NCBI GenBank assembly: GCA_900313815.1
Contig: OMST01000063.1
Location: 1-42,004, forward strand
Length of the DNA stretch: 42,004 nucleotides
Reading direction: 5' to 3'
Origin: an uncultured Eubacteriales bacterium
GTDB taxonomy: Bacteria; Bacillota_I; Bacilli_A; RF39; UBA660
Shown: piece after piece, positions 22,951 to 30,842 of the stretch
Layout: every line of letters starts with the position of its first letter
Numbering within the stretch: the stretch's first letter is position 1
Made by a program: the position numbers and the translations under genes
The notes under the pieces: model-generated
What the model saw: only the letters and a program-made list of their open reading frames with translations
Database searches by the model: none
Told to the model about the DNA's origin: nothing

Positions 22951-24294
22951 ATGTTTGAAAACAAAAAAATATTTATATTAGGAATGGCAAGAAGTGGTTA
23001 TTGGGCTGCTAAAGTACTAGCTAAAATGAATAATGAAATAGTACTTAATGATGCAAATGATAATCAAGATAAAGATAGAGTAAAAGAATTAGAAAGTTTA
23101 GGTATCAAAGTAATATTAGGATCTCATCCAGATGATATTTTAGATGAATCATTTGATTATATTATTAAAAATCCCGGAGTTCATTTTGATCATAAATACT
23201 TAATATATGCAGAACAACATAATATTAAAGTAATTAATGAAATAGAAATGGCATATCATTTATTACCTAAAGGTGTTAAATTAGTAGCCGTTACTGGTAC
23301 TAATGGAAAAACCACTACTACATCTTTAATATTTGAAATAGTCAAAACTGCATTTAAAGAAAAAGCTCATCTAGCAGGTAATATTGGATTCCCATTATGT
23401 GAAGTTATCAATGACATAAAGGAAAATGATTACTTAATAATGGAAATTGGAGTTCCTCAATTACATGATTTTTATGATTTTAACCCTGACATAGCAGTGC
23501 TTACTAATATATATGAAGCACACTTGGATATGTTTAAAACAAGAGAATATTATAATGAAAATAAAAAAAGAATATTCATGAACCATACCAAAAAGAATAT
23601 TGCTATTGTTAATAAAGGTAATGAAGATGCATATAGAATTACTAAAGATATTAATAGTACTATAAAATACTTTACCTCTAAGGAAGTAATAGACGGATGT
23701 TACTTAAAAGATAATAAAATCTATTATTATGGTGAAGAAATAATAGATACAAAAGATATTAAATTACAAGGAGTACACAATTATGAAAACATAATGTGTG
23801 CTGTTATGGTAAGTAAAGAATTAAATATAGCAAATGATATTATAGTTCAAGTTATAAAAGAATTTAGTGGAGTTGAGCACAGAATAGAATATGTTAAAAC
23901 GATTAATGGAGTTGATTATTATAATGATTCAAAAGCAACTAATGTAACTTCTACTCAAATAGCTTTATCCTCATTCAAAAGGCCAACTATTCTATTACTA
24001 GGAGGATTAGACAGAGGGCATTCATTTGAAGGACTAACTCCTTACATAAAGAATGTTAAATTAGTGTGTTCCTTCGGACAAACCAATAATAGAATAAAGG
24101 AATATTGTGATAGCATTAATATTCCTTGTTTAGTAAGTAATACACTTACTGAAGCATTAAATAATGCTTATGATAATTCTAAACCAAATGATGTTGTATT
24201 ATTAAGTCCAGCTTGTGCTTCCTGGGATCAATATAAATGCTTTGAAGATAGAGGAACTGAATTTAAAGAATTAGTAAAAAATATGGTTAAATAA
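22951..24294 (+). CDS. murD: UDP-N-acetylmuramoyl-L-alanine--D-glutamate ligase
   Basis: 447 residues, full length. The N-terminal Rossmann-like domain starts KIFILGMARSGYWAAKVLA, the ATPase P-loop is VTGTNGKTTTT (about 112-122), GVEHRIEYV and YNDSKATN follow, and the C-terminal Mur_ligase_C contains LLLGGLDRG. It adds D-Glu to UDP-MurNAc-L-Ala in the cytosol. AGGTG precedes the ATG. It is the last gene of the HD-CmpB-murD unit, with a terminator containing its stop. Confidence 0.95.
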   Translation: MFENKKIFILGMARSGYWAAKVLAKMNNEIVLNDANDNQDKDRVKELESLGIKVILGSHPDDILDESFDYIIKNPGVHFDHKYLIYAEQHNIKVINEIEMAYHLLPKGVKLVAVTGTNGKTTTTSLIFEIVKTAFKEKAHLAGNIGFPLCEVINDIKENDYLIMEIGVPQLHDFYDFNPDIAVLTNIYEAHLDMFKTREYYNENKKRIFMNHTKKNIAIVNKGNEDAYRITKDINSTIKYFTSKEVIDGCYLKDNKIYYYGEEIIDTKDIKLQGVHNYENIMCAVMVSKELNIANDIIVQVIKEFSGVEHRIEYVKTINGVDYYNDSKATNVTSTQIALSSFKRPTILLLGGLDRGHSFEGLTPYIKNVKLVCSFGQTNNRIKEYCDSINIPCLVSNTLTEALNNAYDNSKPNDVVLLSPACASWDQYKCFEDRGTEFKELVKNMVK

Positions 24295-24306
24295 TAACCA
24301 TATTTT
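24278..24306. terminator. bidirectional intrinsic terminator
   Basis: AAAATATGGTTA/TAACCATATTTT stem (12 bp), 5-base loop containing the murD stop, between convergent genes. Confidence 0.87.
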
Positions 24307-25256
24307 TAATTGTTTATAATTTTTAATATTTCATTACCATATTTATTTACTTTTATATCAGAAAAACCAGTTATTTTCTTTAATTCTTCTTTATTAAATG
24401 GCTTTTTCTTTACTAACTCATTTAATGTTTTATCATTAAATATAAAATATGGTTTATATTTTAATTCTTGAGATTTCTTAAATCTATATTTCTTTAATTT
24501 ATTCTTTAATATAATATTTAAATTTAAATCTTCTTCATTATATTCAACGTCAGTAGTAACTATTTCATCCTTAATTTCATTAGGAACATTTAACTTTAAT
24601 ATTTTATCTGCTAAAGATTCTGTTTCCTCTAATGTATCAGGTAATACATGAGATTTCTTTTCCTCTTTTTTAATATAATCTATTAATTTATCTAGTCTAA
24701 CTACTTTATCTTTTACTTTTTTAGGTGCCTCTTTATCTTTAATAATCATTCTATCATTTGTTAGAACTACTAATCCTTTATAGTACTTTTCAAATGCATA
24801 ATTAGTTAATAACTTTCCTATAATACCATTTTGATCATATATATATTCTTTCATAATATCCATATGTCTATTTAATTGAGTTATAGGATTATAAATAGCT
24901 TCAGTATTATTGTTAAATACTCTATAGAAATTACCTGACTCATCAATTATAAGATTACCATATAGATTTTTACACTCTAATATATAAATATTTTTATTAG
25001 TCATAATTATATAGTCTATTTGAGCTTTATAATCCTTGTAGCAAATATTTAAGTCGTGTAATACTAACATCGGAATATGACTGTGTTTCAATTCATATAA
25101 AATACGTTGTTCACCTTTTAGACCATATTCATATTTTCTAATATCACTTTCAAGATAAACTTTTTCTTCCGAAGTTGCTTTAATAAGTTTTGACTTTAAA
25201 TAATTGATCTTATTTTCTAATGTTTTACCATCATAATAAATAACTATTTCTTGCAT
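24306..25256 (-). CDS. NERD-domain protein with C-terminal HRDC domain
   Basis: 316 residues. Residues ~50-165 form a NERD nuclease-related domain: GLKGEQRILYEL, QIDYIIMTNKNIYILECKNL with the Asp and Glu-x-Lys of the PD-(D/E)xK fold. A charged linker follows, then from ~245 an HRDC nucleic-acid-binding domain (PYFIFNDKTLNELVKKKP, ITGFSDIKVNKYGNEIL). It is probably a DNA-processing nuclease. AGAGGT lies four bases before the ATG. It is eleven bases downstream of the Sel1-repeat gene and co-transcribed with it. Confidence 0.87.
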   Translation of the reverse strand: MQEIVIYYDGKTLENKINYLKSKLIKATSEEKVYLESDIRKYEYGLKGEQRILYELKHSHIPMLVLHDLNICYKDYKAQIDYIIMTNKNIYILECKNLYGNLIIDESGNFYRVFNNNTEAIYNPITQLNRHMDIMKEYIYDQNGIIGKLLTNYAFEKYYKGLVVLTNDRMIIKDKEAPKKVKDKVVRLDKLIDYIKKEEKKSHVLPDTLEETESLADKILKLNVPNEIKDEIVTTDVEYNEEDLNLNIILKNKLKKYRFKKSQELKYKPYFIFNDKTLNELVKKKPFNKEELKKITGFSDIKVNKYGNEILKIINN

Positions 25257-25266
25257 AACTACCTCT

Positions 25267-26532
25267 TTATTCTTTTATTCCCGATTTATTATAGTAATCT
25301 TTTGCTTTTTTACTATCCCTTTTAATATTAACACATTTATTACCATTTTCATAATAAAATTTTGCTAAATTATAATAAGCATATAAACATCTTTCATTAA
25401 TTGGACATTCAATTGCTTTATTATAATAAATAAAAGCTGTCTTAAAATCTCCTTTTTTTCTATAATATTCCCCTACCTTATTAAGAGCCCAACTTTCATT
25501 CATGTCTGCACTAATTTTATAATATTTAATAGCCGTCTCCATGTCTTTTTCTTCATATAATCTACCTAAATTATTAAATGCATAAACATAACCATACTCA
25601 CTAGATATATTAAAACATTCCTTAGCTTTTTCAATATTAATATCATTATTTGGATTTATTCCTTTTAAATAACATAAACCAAGTGTATTGTATCCAGCAG
25701 CGCTATTTAATTTAATTGATTTATTTAGATATTCCCACATAATATCAAAATCAAACTTAATTTTACCAGTTAACATTAAATTTGCTATCATAAAACATGC
25801 TTTAGGGTGCCCCTTTTTAGCAGATATTAAATAGTATTTATAACTTTTTTCATAGTCTTTTATTCCACTAACTAATCCATCAAATTCTAAAGAACCAAGT
25901 TCAGCACATGCGTACATATTATCTTGTTTAGATAACTCTATTAAAGAATTAATATAACTTCTACCAAAATATAATTTAATTTTTAAATATTCATCCAATT
26001 CATTTTTATTTATCTTAATGTTAATATCCTGTTTATATATAGGCTGATTATTCTCTAGTATACTATAATTTAATAATTCTATTAAGGCATCATAATTATT
26101 CAATTCCTTTAACATTGATATATATTCTTTTTTAATATTTTTATCAACAGAGCATATTTTTAATAAGTTTGTAATAACATTTTTTAATTTAACACTATTA
26201 TTAATAAATTCAATTTTATTCTCTATATTTGAATATATTTTATTATCTAAAATACTAATTATTGAAATAATAATATCGGTATAAACATATTTATCCTTGA
26301 AATATTCCTCTTTTAAGTCTTGATACTTTTTCTTTAATTCAATAGGTATTGGTCTATATCCAATGCAATAATTATTTATAGCTGTATTATTTATATTATT
26401 AACATTAAAAATACATAGAAATATTTCACTTTGAGTTGCAGATTTATTAGAGGCGATTTCTTTTATTATTTCTATAACATTTCCTATGGATAAATAATTC
26501 TTATCATTCATTTTAATATAATACTTTTTCAT
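25267..26532 (-). CDS. Sel1-like repeat protein
   Basis: 421 residues. The N-terminal ~190 residues are Asn/Ile-rich and unrecognised. From about residue 205 there are five or more Sel1-like helical repeats (ACAELGSLEFDGL, KYYLISAKKGHPKACFMIANLML, AAGYNTLGLCYLKG, YAFNNLGRLYEEKDME, WALNKVGEYYRKKGDF), a protein-protein interaction solenoid. The ATG at 26532 has no Shine-Dalgarno; TGCTATAAT ends six bases before it. The longer frame starts with TTG within the promoter and is rejected. It shares an operon with the NERD-HRDC gene; the pair could be a nuclease with its sensor or scaffold (inference). Confidence 0.82.
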   Translation of the reverse strand: MKKYYIKMNDKNYLSIGNVIEIIKEIASNKSATQSEIFLCIFNVNNINNTAINNYCIGYRPIPIELKKKYQDLKEEYFKDKYVYTDIIISIISILDNKIYSNIENKIEFINNSVKLKNVITNLLKICSVDKNIKKEYISMLKELNNYDALIELLNYSILENNQPIYKQDINIKINKNELDEYLKIKLYFGRSYINSLIELSKQDNMYACAELGSLEFDGLVSGIKDYEKSYKYYLISAKKGHPKACFMIANLMLTGKIKFDFDIMWEYLNKSIKLNSAAGYNTLGLCYLKGINPNNDINIEKAKECFNISSEYGYVYAFNNLGRLYEEKDMETAIKYYKISADMNESWALNKVGEYYRKKGDFKTAFIYYNKAIECPINERCLYAYYNLAKFYYENGNKCVNIKRDSKKAKDYYNKSGIKE

Positions 26533-26538
26533 ACAATA

Positions 26539-26547
26539 ATTATAGCA
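26539..26547 (-). promoter_or_regulatory. extended -10 (TGCTATAAT) placing +1 at the ATG
   Basis: The minus strand reads TGCTATAAT, six bases, ATG 26532. This is the strongest of the three leaderless-type arrangements because the hexamer is perfect. Confidence 0.65.
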
Positions 26548-26578
26548 CAATCGTTATATTTAAAAAATAATATGAATA

Positions 26579-26587
26579 TGATATAAT
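26579..26587 (+). promoter_or_regulatory. extended -10 promoter (TGATATAAT)
   Basis: TGATATAAT, followed by GAAAGGAAA and the ATG at 26617; divergent from the Sel1 promoter. Confidence 0.65.
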
Positions 26588-26616
26588 TTATATATGCGAG
26601 ATGAAAGGAAATTATT

Positions 26617-28362
26617 ATGGGAATAGTAAATAATTATATTAACAAATTATTAAATATTATTAAAAAAGATAAAAAAGACGATAAAGAAAAACCATGGTTA
26701 AAATATTATGAAGATGTTCCAAAACATTTAAATTATTTTAACGGAAGTATGTATGATTGTCTAAAAGAAAGTGCACTAAGAAATGCTGATAGAACAGCAT
26801 ATAAATATTATAATACAGAAGCTACTTATAGACATTTTTTAAAACAAATCGATAAAATTGCTAATGCACTAACTCAATTTAAAATAGTTGAAAATGAATG
26901 TATAACATTGTGTTTACCAAATACACCTGAAAGTTTTGCACTAATATATGCGATTAACAAGATAGGTGCTATTGCTAATATAGTTCATCCATTATCAACA
27001 ACTGCAGAAATCGAAAGAGCATTAAAATGCACAAATAGTTCAGTATTATTTTGTTCTGATGTTTCAATGCCAAAAGCAAGAGAAATTAAAGTTAAACACT
27101 TTGTAATGGTACCAACTAGTAATTCTTTAGCAGGAATATTAAAAACATTATATAATATTAAATCTTCCAAAAATCTAAAGTTAAATGAAGGAATGCTATC
27201 ATGGAATGATTTCTTATCATACAAGTTAAAAGAAGATGTTTATGTTAAAAGAGAAAATGATGATCCTGCTGCTATTATATATAGTGGTGGAACTACAGGA
27301 AAACCTAAAGGAATTATATTATCTAACATGAACTTTAATGCAATGGCACTACAAACTATATCTGTTTGTAATAAGGCAGTGCCAGGTAACACATTATTAT
27401 CTGCATTACCAATATTCCATGTATTTGGATTATCAATTGGGGTTCACTCTGGATTTATTGGAGGTATGACCAGTTTAATAGTTCCTAAACTAAATACTAA
27501 AAAAATAAATAAAGAACTTAAAAAATATAAACCAAGCGTATATCCAGCTGTACCATCATTATTAAAAATGTCATTAAATGATAAAGATCCTGGCAGAAAC
27601 GGATTTAAAGATATTAAAGTATTAGTAGTTGGTGGAGACTATTTACCTCCACAATTAAAGAAAGATATGGAAGAATATCTACATAAACATGGAAGCAATG
27701 CAGTAATCAAAATCGGTTATGGTCTTTCAGAAGCAACTGGATTTAGTTGTTCAACTGCTCCTATGAATGAAAAATATGTGAAAGATTCTTCACTTGGAGT
27801 TCCTAATCCAGATACATTACTAAAAATATTTGAGCCTAATTCTGATATCGAAAAAATGCCTAATGATATTGGAGAAATTTGTATATCAGGTCCTACTGTT
27901 ATGATGGGATACATTAATGAAGAAGAAGAAACTAACAATACCATTAGAATACATAATGATGGTAGAAAATGGTTACATACTGGTGACTTAGGTTATATGA
28001 CAGAAGATGGTATGGTATTCTATTCATCAAGACTAAAAAGAATGATTATTAGTAATGGATATAATATTTACCCACTTGAATTAGAAGGTATCATTTCAAA
28101 ATGTAAATATGTAGAAGCATGTACAGTGGTAGCTGTACCTCATAAAATTAAAAATCAAACTCCTAAAGCTGTTATTGTATTAAAAGAAGGAATAGAAGAT
28201 ACATTCGAAATACGTAACGAAATTAAATCATATTGCTTTAAAAACATTGCTAGATACGCAGTACCAAGTGAATATGAATTTAGAAAAAGTATTCCTCAAA
28301 CAGCAATTGGAAAAGTAGATTATAAAAGTTTACAAGTAACTAAAAAAAGTAAAAGCAAATAA
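26617..28362 (+). CDS. AMP-forming acyl-CoA synthetase (long-chain fatty acid-CoA ligase type)
   Basis: 581 residues of the adenylate-forming superfamily. IIYSGGTTGKPKGI (about 220-233) is the ATP-binding loop, GYGLSEATG is A5, WLHTGDLGYM is A7, and the C-terminal QTAIGKVDYKSL carries the adenylation lysine. It activates a fatty or other organic acid with ATP and CoA; the substrate cannot be read. There is no signal peptide; the N-terminus is short and basic. It is monocistronic with a terminator overlapping its last codons. Confidence 0.9.
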   Translation: MGIVNNYINKLLNIIKKDKKDDKEKPWLKYYEDVPKHLNYFNGSMYDCLKESALRNADRTAYKYYNTEATYRHFLKQIDKIANALTQFKIVENECITLCLPNTPESFALIYAINKIGAIANIVHPLSTTAEIERALKCTNSSVLFCSDVSMPKAREIKVKHFVMVPTSNSLAGILKTLYNIKSSKNLKLNEGMLSWNDFLSYKLKEDVYVKRENDDPAAIIYSGGTTGKPKGIILSNMNFNAMALQTISVCNKAVPGNTLLSALPIFHVFGLSIGVHSGFIGGMTSLIVPKLNTKKINKELKKYKPSVYPAVPSLLKMSLNDKDPGRNGFKDIKVLVVGGDYLPPQLKKDMEEYLHKHGSNAVIKIGYGLSEATGFSCSTAPMNEKYVKDSSLGVPNPDTLLKIFEPNSDIEKMPNDIGEICISGPTVMMGYINEEEETNNTIRIHNDGRKWLHTGDLGYMTEDGMVFYSSRLKRMIISNGYNIYPLELEGIISKCKYVEACTVVAVPHKIKNQTPKAVIVLKEGIEDTFEIRNEIKSYCFKNIARYAVPSEYEFRKSIPQTAIGKVDYKSLQVTKKSKSK

Positions 28363-28374
28363 CTTTTACTTTTT
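28344..28374 (+). terminator. intrinsic terminator of the acyl-CoA synthetase gene
   Basis: AAAAAGTAAAAG/CTTTTACTTTTT stem (12 bp) with a 7-base loop holding the stop codon, then TCTTT. Confidence 0.8.
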
Positions 28375-28398
28375 CTTTGCACCTCTTAATATATTACA

Positions 28399-28418
28399 TG
28401 TGGATAATCTGTGGATTA
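28399..28418 (-). promoter_or_regulatory. two tandem DnaA-box-like sites
   Basis: On the minus strand TTATCCACA (28407-28399) is a perfect DnaA box, and TAATCCACA (28418-28410) differs by one base; they are 11 bp apart, on the same DNA face. They lie 31-50 bases upstream of the TATAAT (28449-28454) of the symporter gene. Confidence 0.55.
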
Positions 28419-28473
28419 TATATTGTTTATATTTTTAAAACTAAATTATATAATTTAATTAGGAGGAGAAAAT

Positions 28474-29715
28474 ATGAAAAATTTTTTAAAAAATTATAGA
28501 TCTACCTTAATACTAATTGGATCTATAATAATTGGTACAATAGTGGGTATAATTTTTAAAGAGAAAGCTGCTATATTAAGTCCATTTGGAGATTTATTCT
28601 TAAATATGCTACTTGTAATTATAATTCCATTAATATTTTTAACAATAAGCGTTTCAATTGGTAAAATGAAACAACCTAAACGTATTGGAAAAATATTATC
28701 TACTATTATACTTGTATTTGCTATTACATCATTAGTAAGTGTATTTGTAGGTATAATATCTACTAAATCATTTAAATTAGTAAATGTTAAAGATGCTAAT
28801 TTAATAAGAGAAACATTAAATATGGAAGAATCTGTTTCATCTGAAAAAGTTAATTTCTTAGAACGTACTATACAAACAATAAGTGTTAATGACTTTAGTA
28901 AATTATTAACAAGAGATAATATGATTGCTTTAATAATCTTTTCTATATTAATTGGTATAAGTATTAATATGGCAAAAGAAAAAGGAACTAAGTTGTTGGA
29001 AGTATTAGATAGTGCTAATGAAGTAATACAAAAATTTATTAAAATAATTATGTATTATGCACCTATAGGACTAGGATGCTACTTTGCAGCTTTAGTAGGA
29101 ACATTTGGTAAAGAGATCGCTATTGGGTATGGTAAAACATTTGTTATTTATACTATTGTTAGTGTATTATTTTATTTTATAGTATATACCCTATATGCTT
29201 TTATAGCAGCCGGTTTAAATGGTGTTAAAAGTTACTGGAGAAATATATTACCTGCAACGTTTACTTCATTAGCTACATGCTCTTCTGCTGCATCTATTCC
29301 AGTAAATACATCATGCGCTAAAAAAATAGGAGTACCCGAAGATATAGCTGATACAACAATACCTCTTGGTACTAGTTTTCATAAAGATGGTTCTATTATA
29401 GGAAGCGTATTTAAAATAATGTTCTTAGTTTATTTATTTAATGCATCAATACCTACATCTAAAATACTAGGTGTTGCCTTATTAGCAACTTTACTCGTAA
29501 CTGCAGTCCCAATCGGTGGCGGAACTATATCTGAAATGTTAATATTAACTATGTTAGGTTTCCCAGTAACTGCTCTTCCAATACTTACAATTATAGCTAC
29601 TATAATAGATCCACCTGCTACTATGCTTAATGTTGTAGGAGACTCAGCATCAAGTATGCTAGTTGCAAGAATAATAGATGGCAAAAAATGGTTAAAAATT
29701 AAAAAATCACATTAG
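28474..29715 (+). CDS. dicarboxylate/amino acid:cation symporter (DAACS family)
   Basis: 413 residues with about eight membrane segments and re-entrant loops. TCSSAASIPVNTSCAKKIGV corresponds to the Ser-rich hairpin HP1, PLGTSFHKDGSIIG to the NMDGT-containing segment 7 (here HKDGS), and AVPIGGG to HP2. Family members import glutamate, aspartate, serine/threonine or C4-dicarboxylates with Na+ or H+. The changed NMDGT motif means the substrate and ion cannot be assigned. AGGAGGAG precedes the ATG. The last codons form a terminator. Confidence 0.9.
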   Translation: MKNFLKNYRSTLILIGSIIIGTIVGIIFKEKAAILSPFGDLFLNMLLVIIIPLIFLTISVSIGKMKQPKRIGKILSTIILVFAITSLVSVFVGIISTKSFKLVNVKDANLIRETLNMEESVSSEKVNFLERTIQTISVNDFSKLLTRDNMIALIIFSILIGISINMAKEKGTKLLEVLDSANEVIQKFIKIIMYYAPIGLGCYFAALVGTFGKEIAIGYGKTFVIYTIVSVLFYFIVYTLYAFIAAGLNGVKSYWRNILPATFTSLATCSSAASIPVNTSCAKKIGVPEDIADTTIPLGTSFHKDGSIIGSVFKIMFLVYLFNASIPTSKILGVALLATLLVTAVPIGGGTISEMLILTMLGFPVTALPILTIIATIIDPPATMLNVVGDSASSMLVARIIDGKKWLKIKKSH

Positions 29716-29724
29716 TGATTTTTT
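29701..29724. terminator. bidirectional intrinsic terminator
   Basis: AAAAAATCAC/GTGATTTTTT stem (10 bp), loop ATTA; it includes the symporter stop and borders the convergent gene's stop. Confidence 0.85.
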
Positions 29725-30821
29725 TATTTATTAGGTTGTTTTAAATATCTATTTTCATTATTGATTTTTATCCATTGCTCCCTATTATTATAATTACCAG
29801 ATAACGGTAAACTATATAATAAATCTATTTCATTTTTACTAATATCATTTCTAAAATATGACATTAAATTGTTTTGAGTAACTAATATATTCTTATCATC
29901 AGACTTTGGTAAATATTTATTTTCAACGATCTCTAAGAATTTATTATTATCATAATAACTTAACATTATTAAATCTTCTTCCATATTAATTCCATATTTG
30001 TGATAATAATAGTTGTTAATACTGTTTACTATTCTTTTTTCTAATTTAATTATTGCTTGCTTATTTTCGTAATTAAGATTATCATATAATATTTTCATTT
30101 TATCTAAATCATATAATAATTTTAATGCATCATTCTTATTACCATATATTTTAGATAATTCAATGGTTATTGGATCAAGTGAATTATAACCTTGATACTT
30201 TTTAAATGGCTCACTTCCAATTATTTCAATTAACATCTTAGTATAAAAATAATAGTTATCATATATAGAATTTTCATATATACCATTATATTCTTCATTA
30301 AAAATAGTATTTACTGTTTCTGTTAAAAATAAATTATTGTTTTTATATCTATTTTTTTGCATAGTATGAAAAAGCTCATGAGTCCATGTAATAGTATTTA
30401 GATCACTAATACTACTAACACCATAAAAATATAATGTGTTTTTTTCACTATTATATTTTCCATTAATAGAATTCTTTTTATCAGTATATATTATTTTTAA
30501 ATCTCTAAACATATTAGATATATATTCAATATCTAAATATTTTTTATTTTCAGCAAACACCCATAAGTAATTCTCTATTAAACGCTTTTCATCTTGAGTT
30601 AGATTTTTATTATTATTTATAGACTCACTCAATATTATTTTTACATATTCATCACTATACTCACTAGATTTTTTAATATTCTCTAATGTCTCATTATATA
30701 ATTCTAGATACTTTAACTCATTTAAATCGGTTTTTAATAACGCTATGCACACTAAAAAAGATAATAATACCACTATTATATTTTTAATAATTCTACGTTT
30801 TCTACTATCTTCTTTATCCAT
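29724..30821 (-). CDS. membrane-anchored HExxH zinc metallopeptidase-like protein
   Basis: 365 residues. One membrane segment at about 12-31 after a basic start (RKRRIIKN). The rest is an extracytoplasmic helical domain with TWTHELFHTMQ (HExxH, about 146-156) and a downstream LTETVNTIFNEE that could supply the third ligand, as in gluzincins. I do not recognise the family. AAAGGAT lies upstream of the ATG, which is only 21 bases after the ABC-F fusion stop with no terminator between, so it is part of that inducible operon. A role in envelope response to antibiotic is an inference. Confidence 0.7.
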   Translation of the reverse strand: MDKEDSRKRRIIKNIIVVLLSFLVCIALLKTDLNELKYLELYNETLENIKKSSEYSDEYVKIILSESINNNKNLTQDEKRLIENYLWVFAENKKYLDIEYISNMFRDLKIIYTDKKNSINGKYNSEKNTLYFYGVSSISDLNTITWTHELFHTMQKNRYKNNNLFLTETVNTIFNEEYNGIYENSIYDNYYFYTKMLIEIIGSEPFKKYQGYNSLDPITIELSKIYGNKNDALKLLYDLDKMKILYDNLNYENKQAIIKLEKRIVNSINNYYYHKYGINMEEDLIMLSYYDNNKFLEIVENKYLPKSDDKNILVTQNNLMSYFRNDISKNEIDLLYSLPLSGNYNNREQWIKINNENRYLKQPNK

Positions 30822-30842
30822 TACTCTTATCCTTTAATAATA

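Noticed and set aside
28399-28418. Replication origin at the DnaA boxes
   Set aside because: Only two boxes, no dnaA, dnaN, rnpA or rpmH nearby and no longer repeat or unwinding array.
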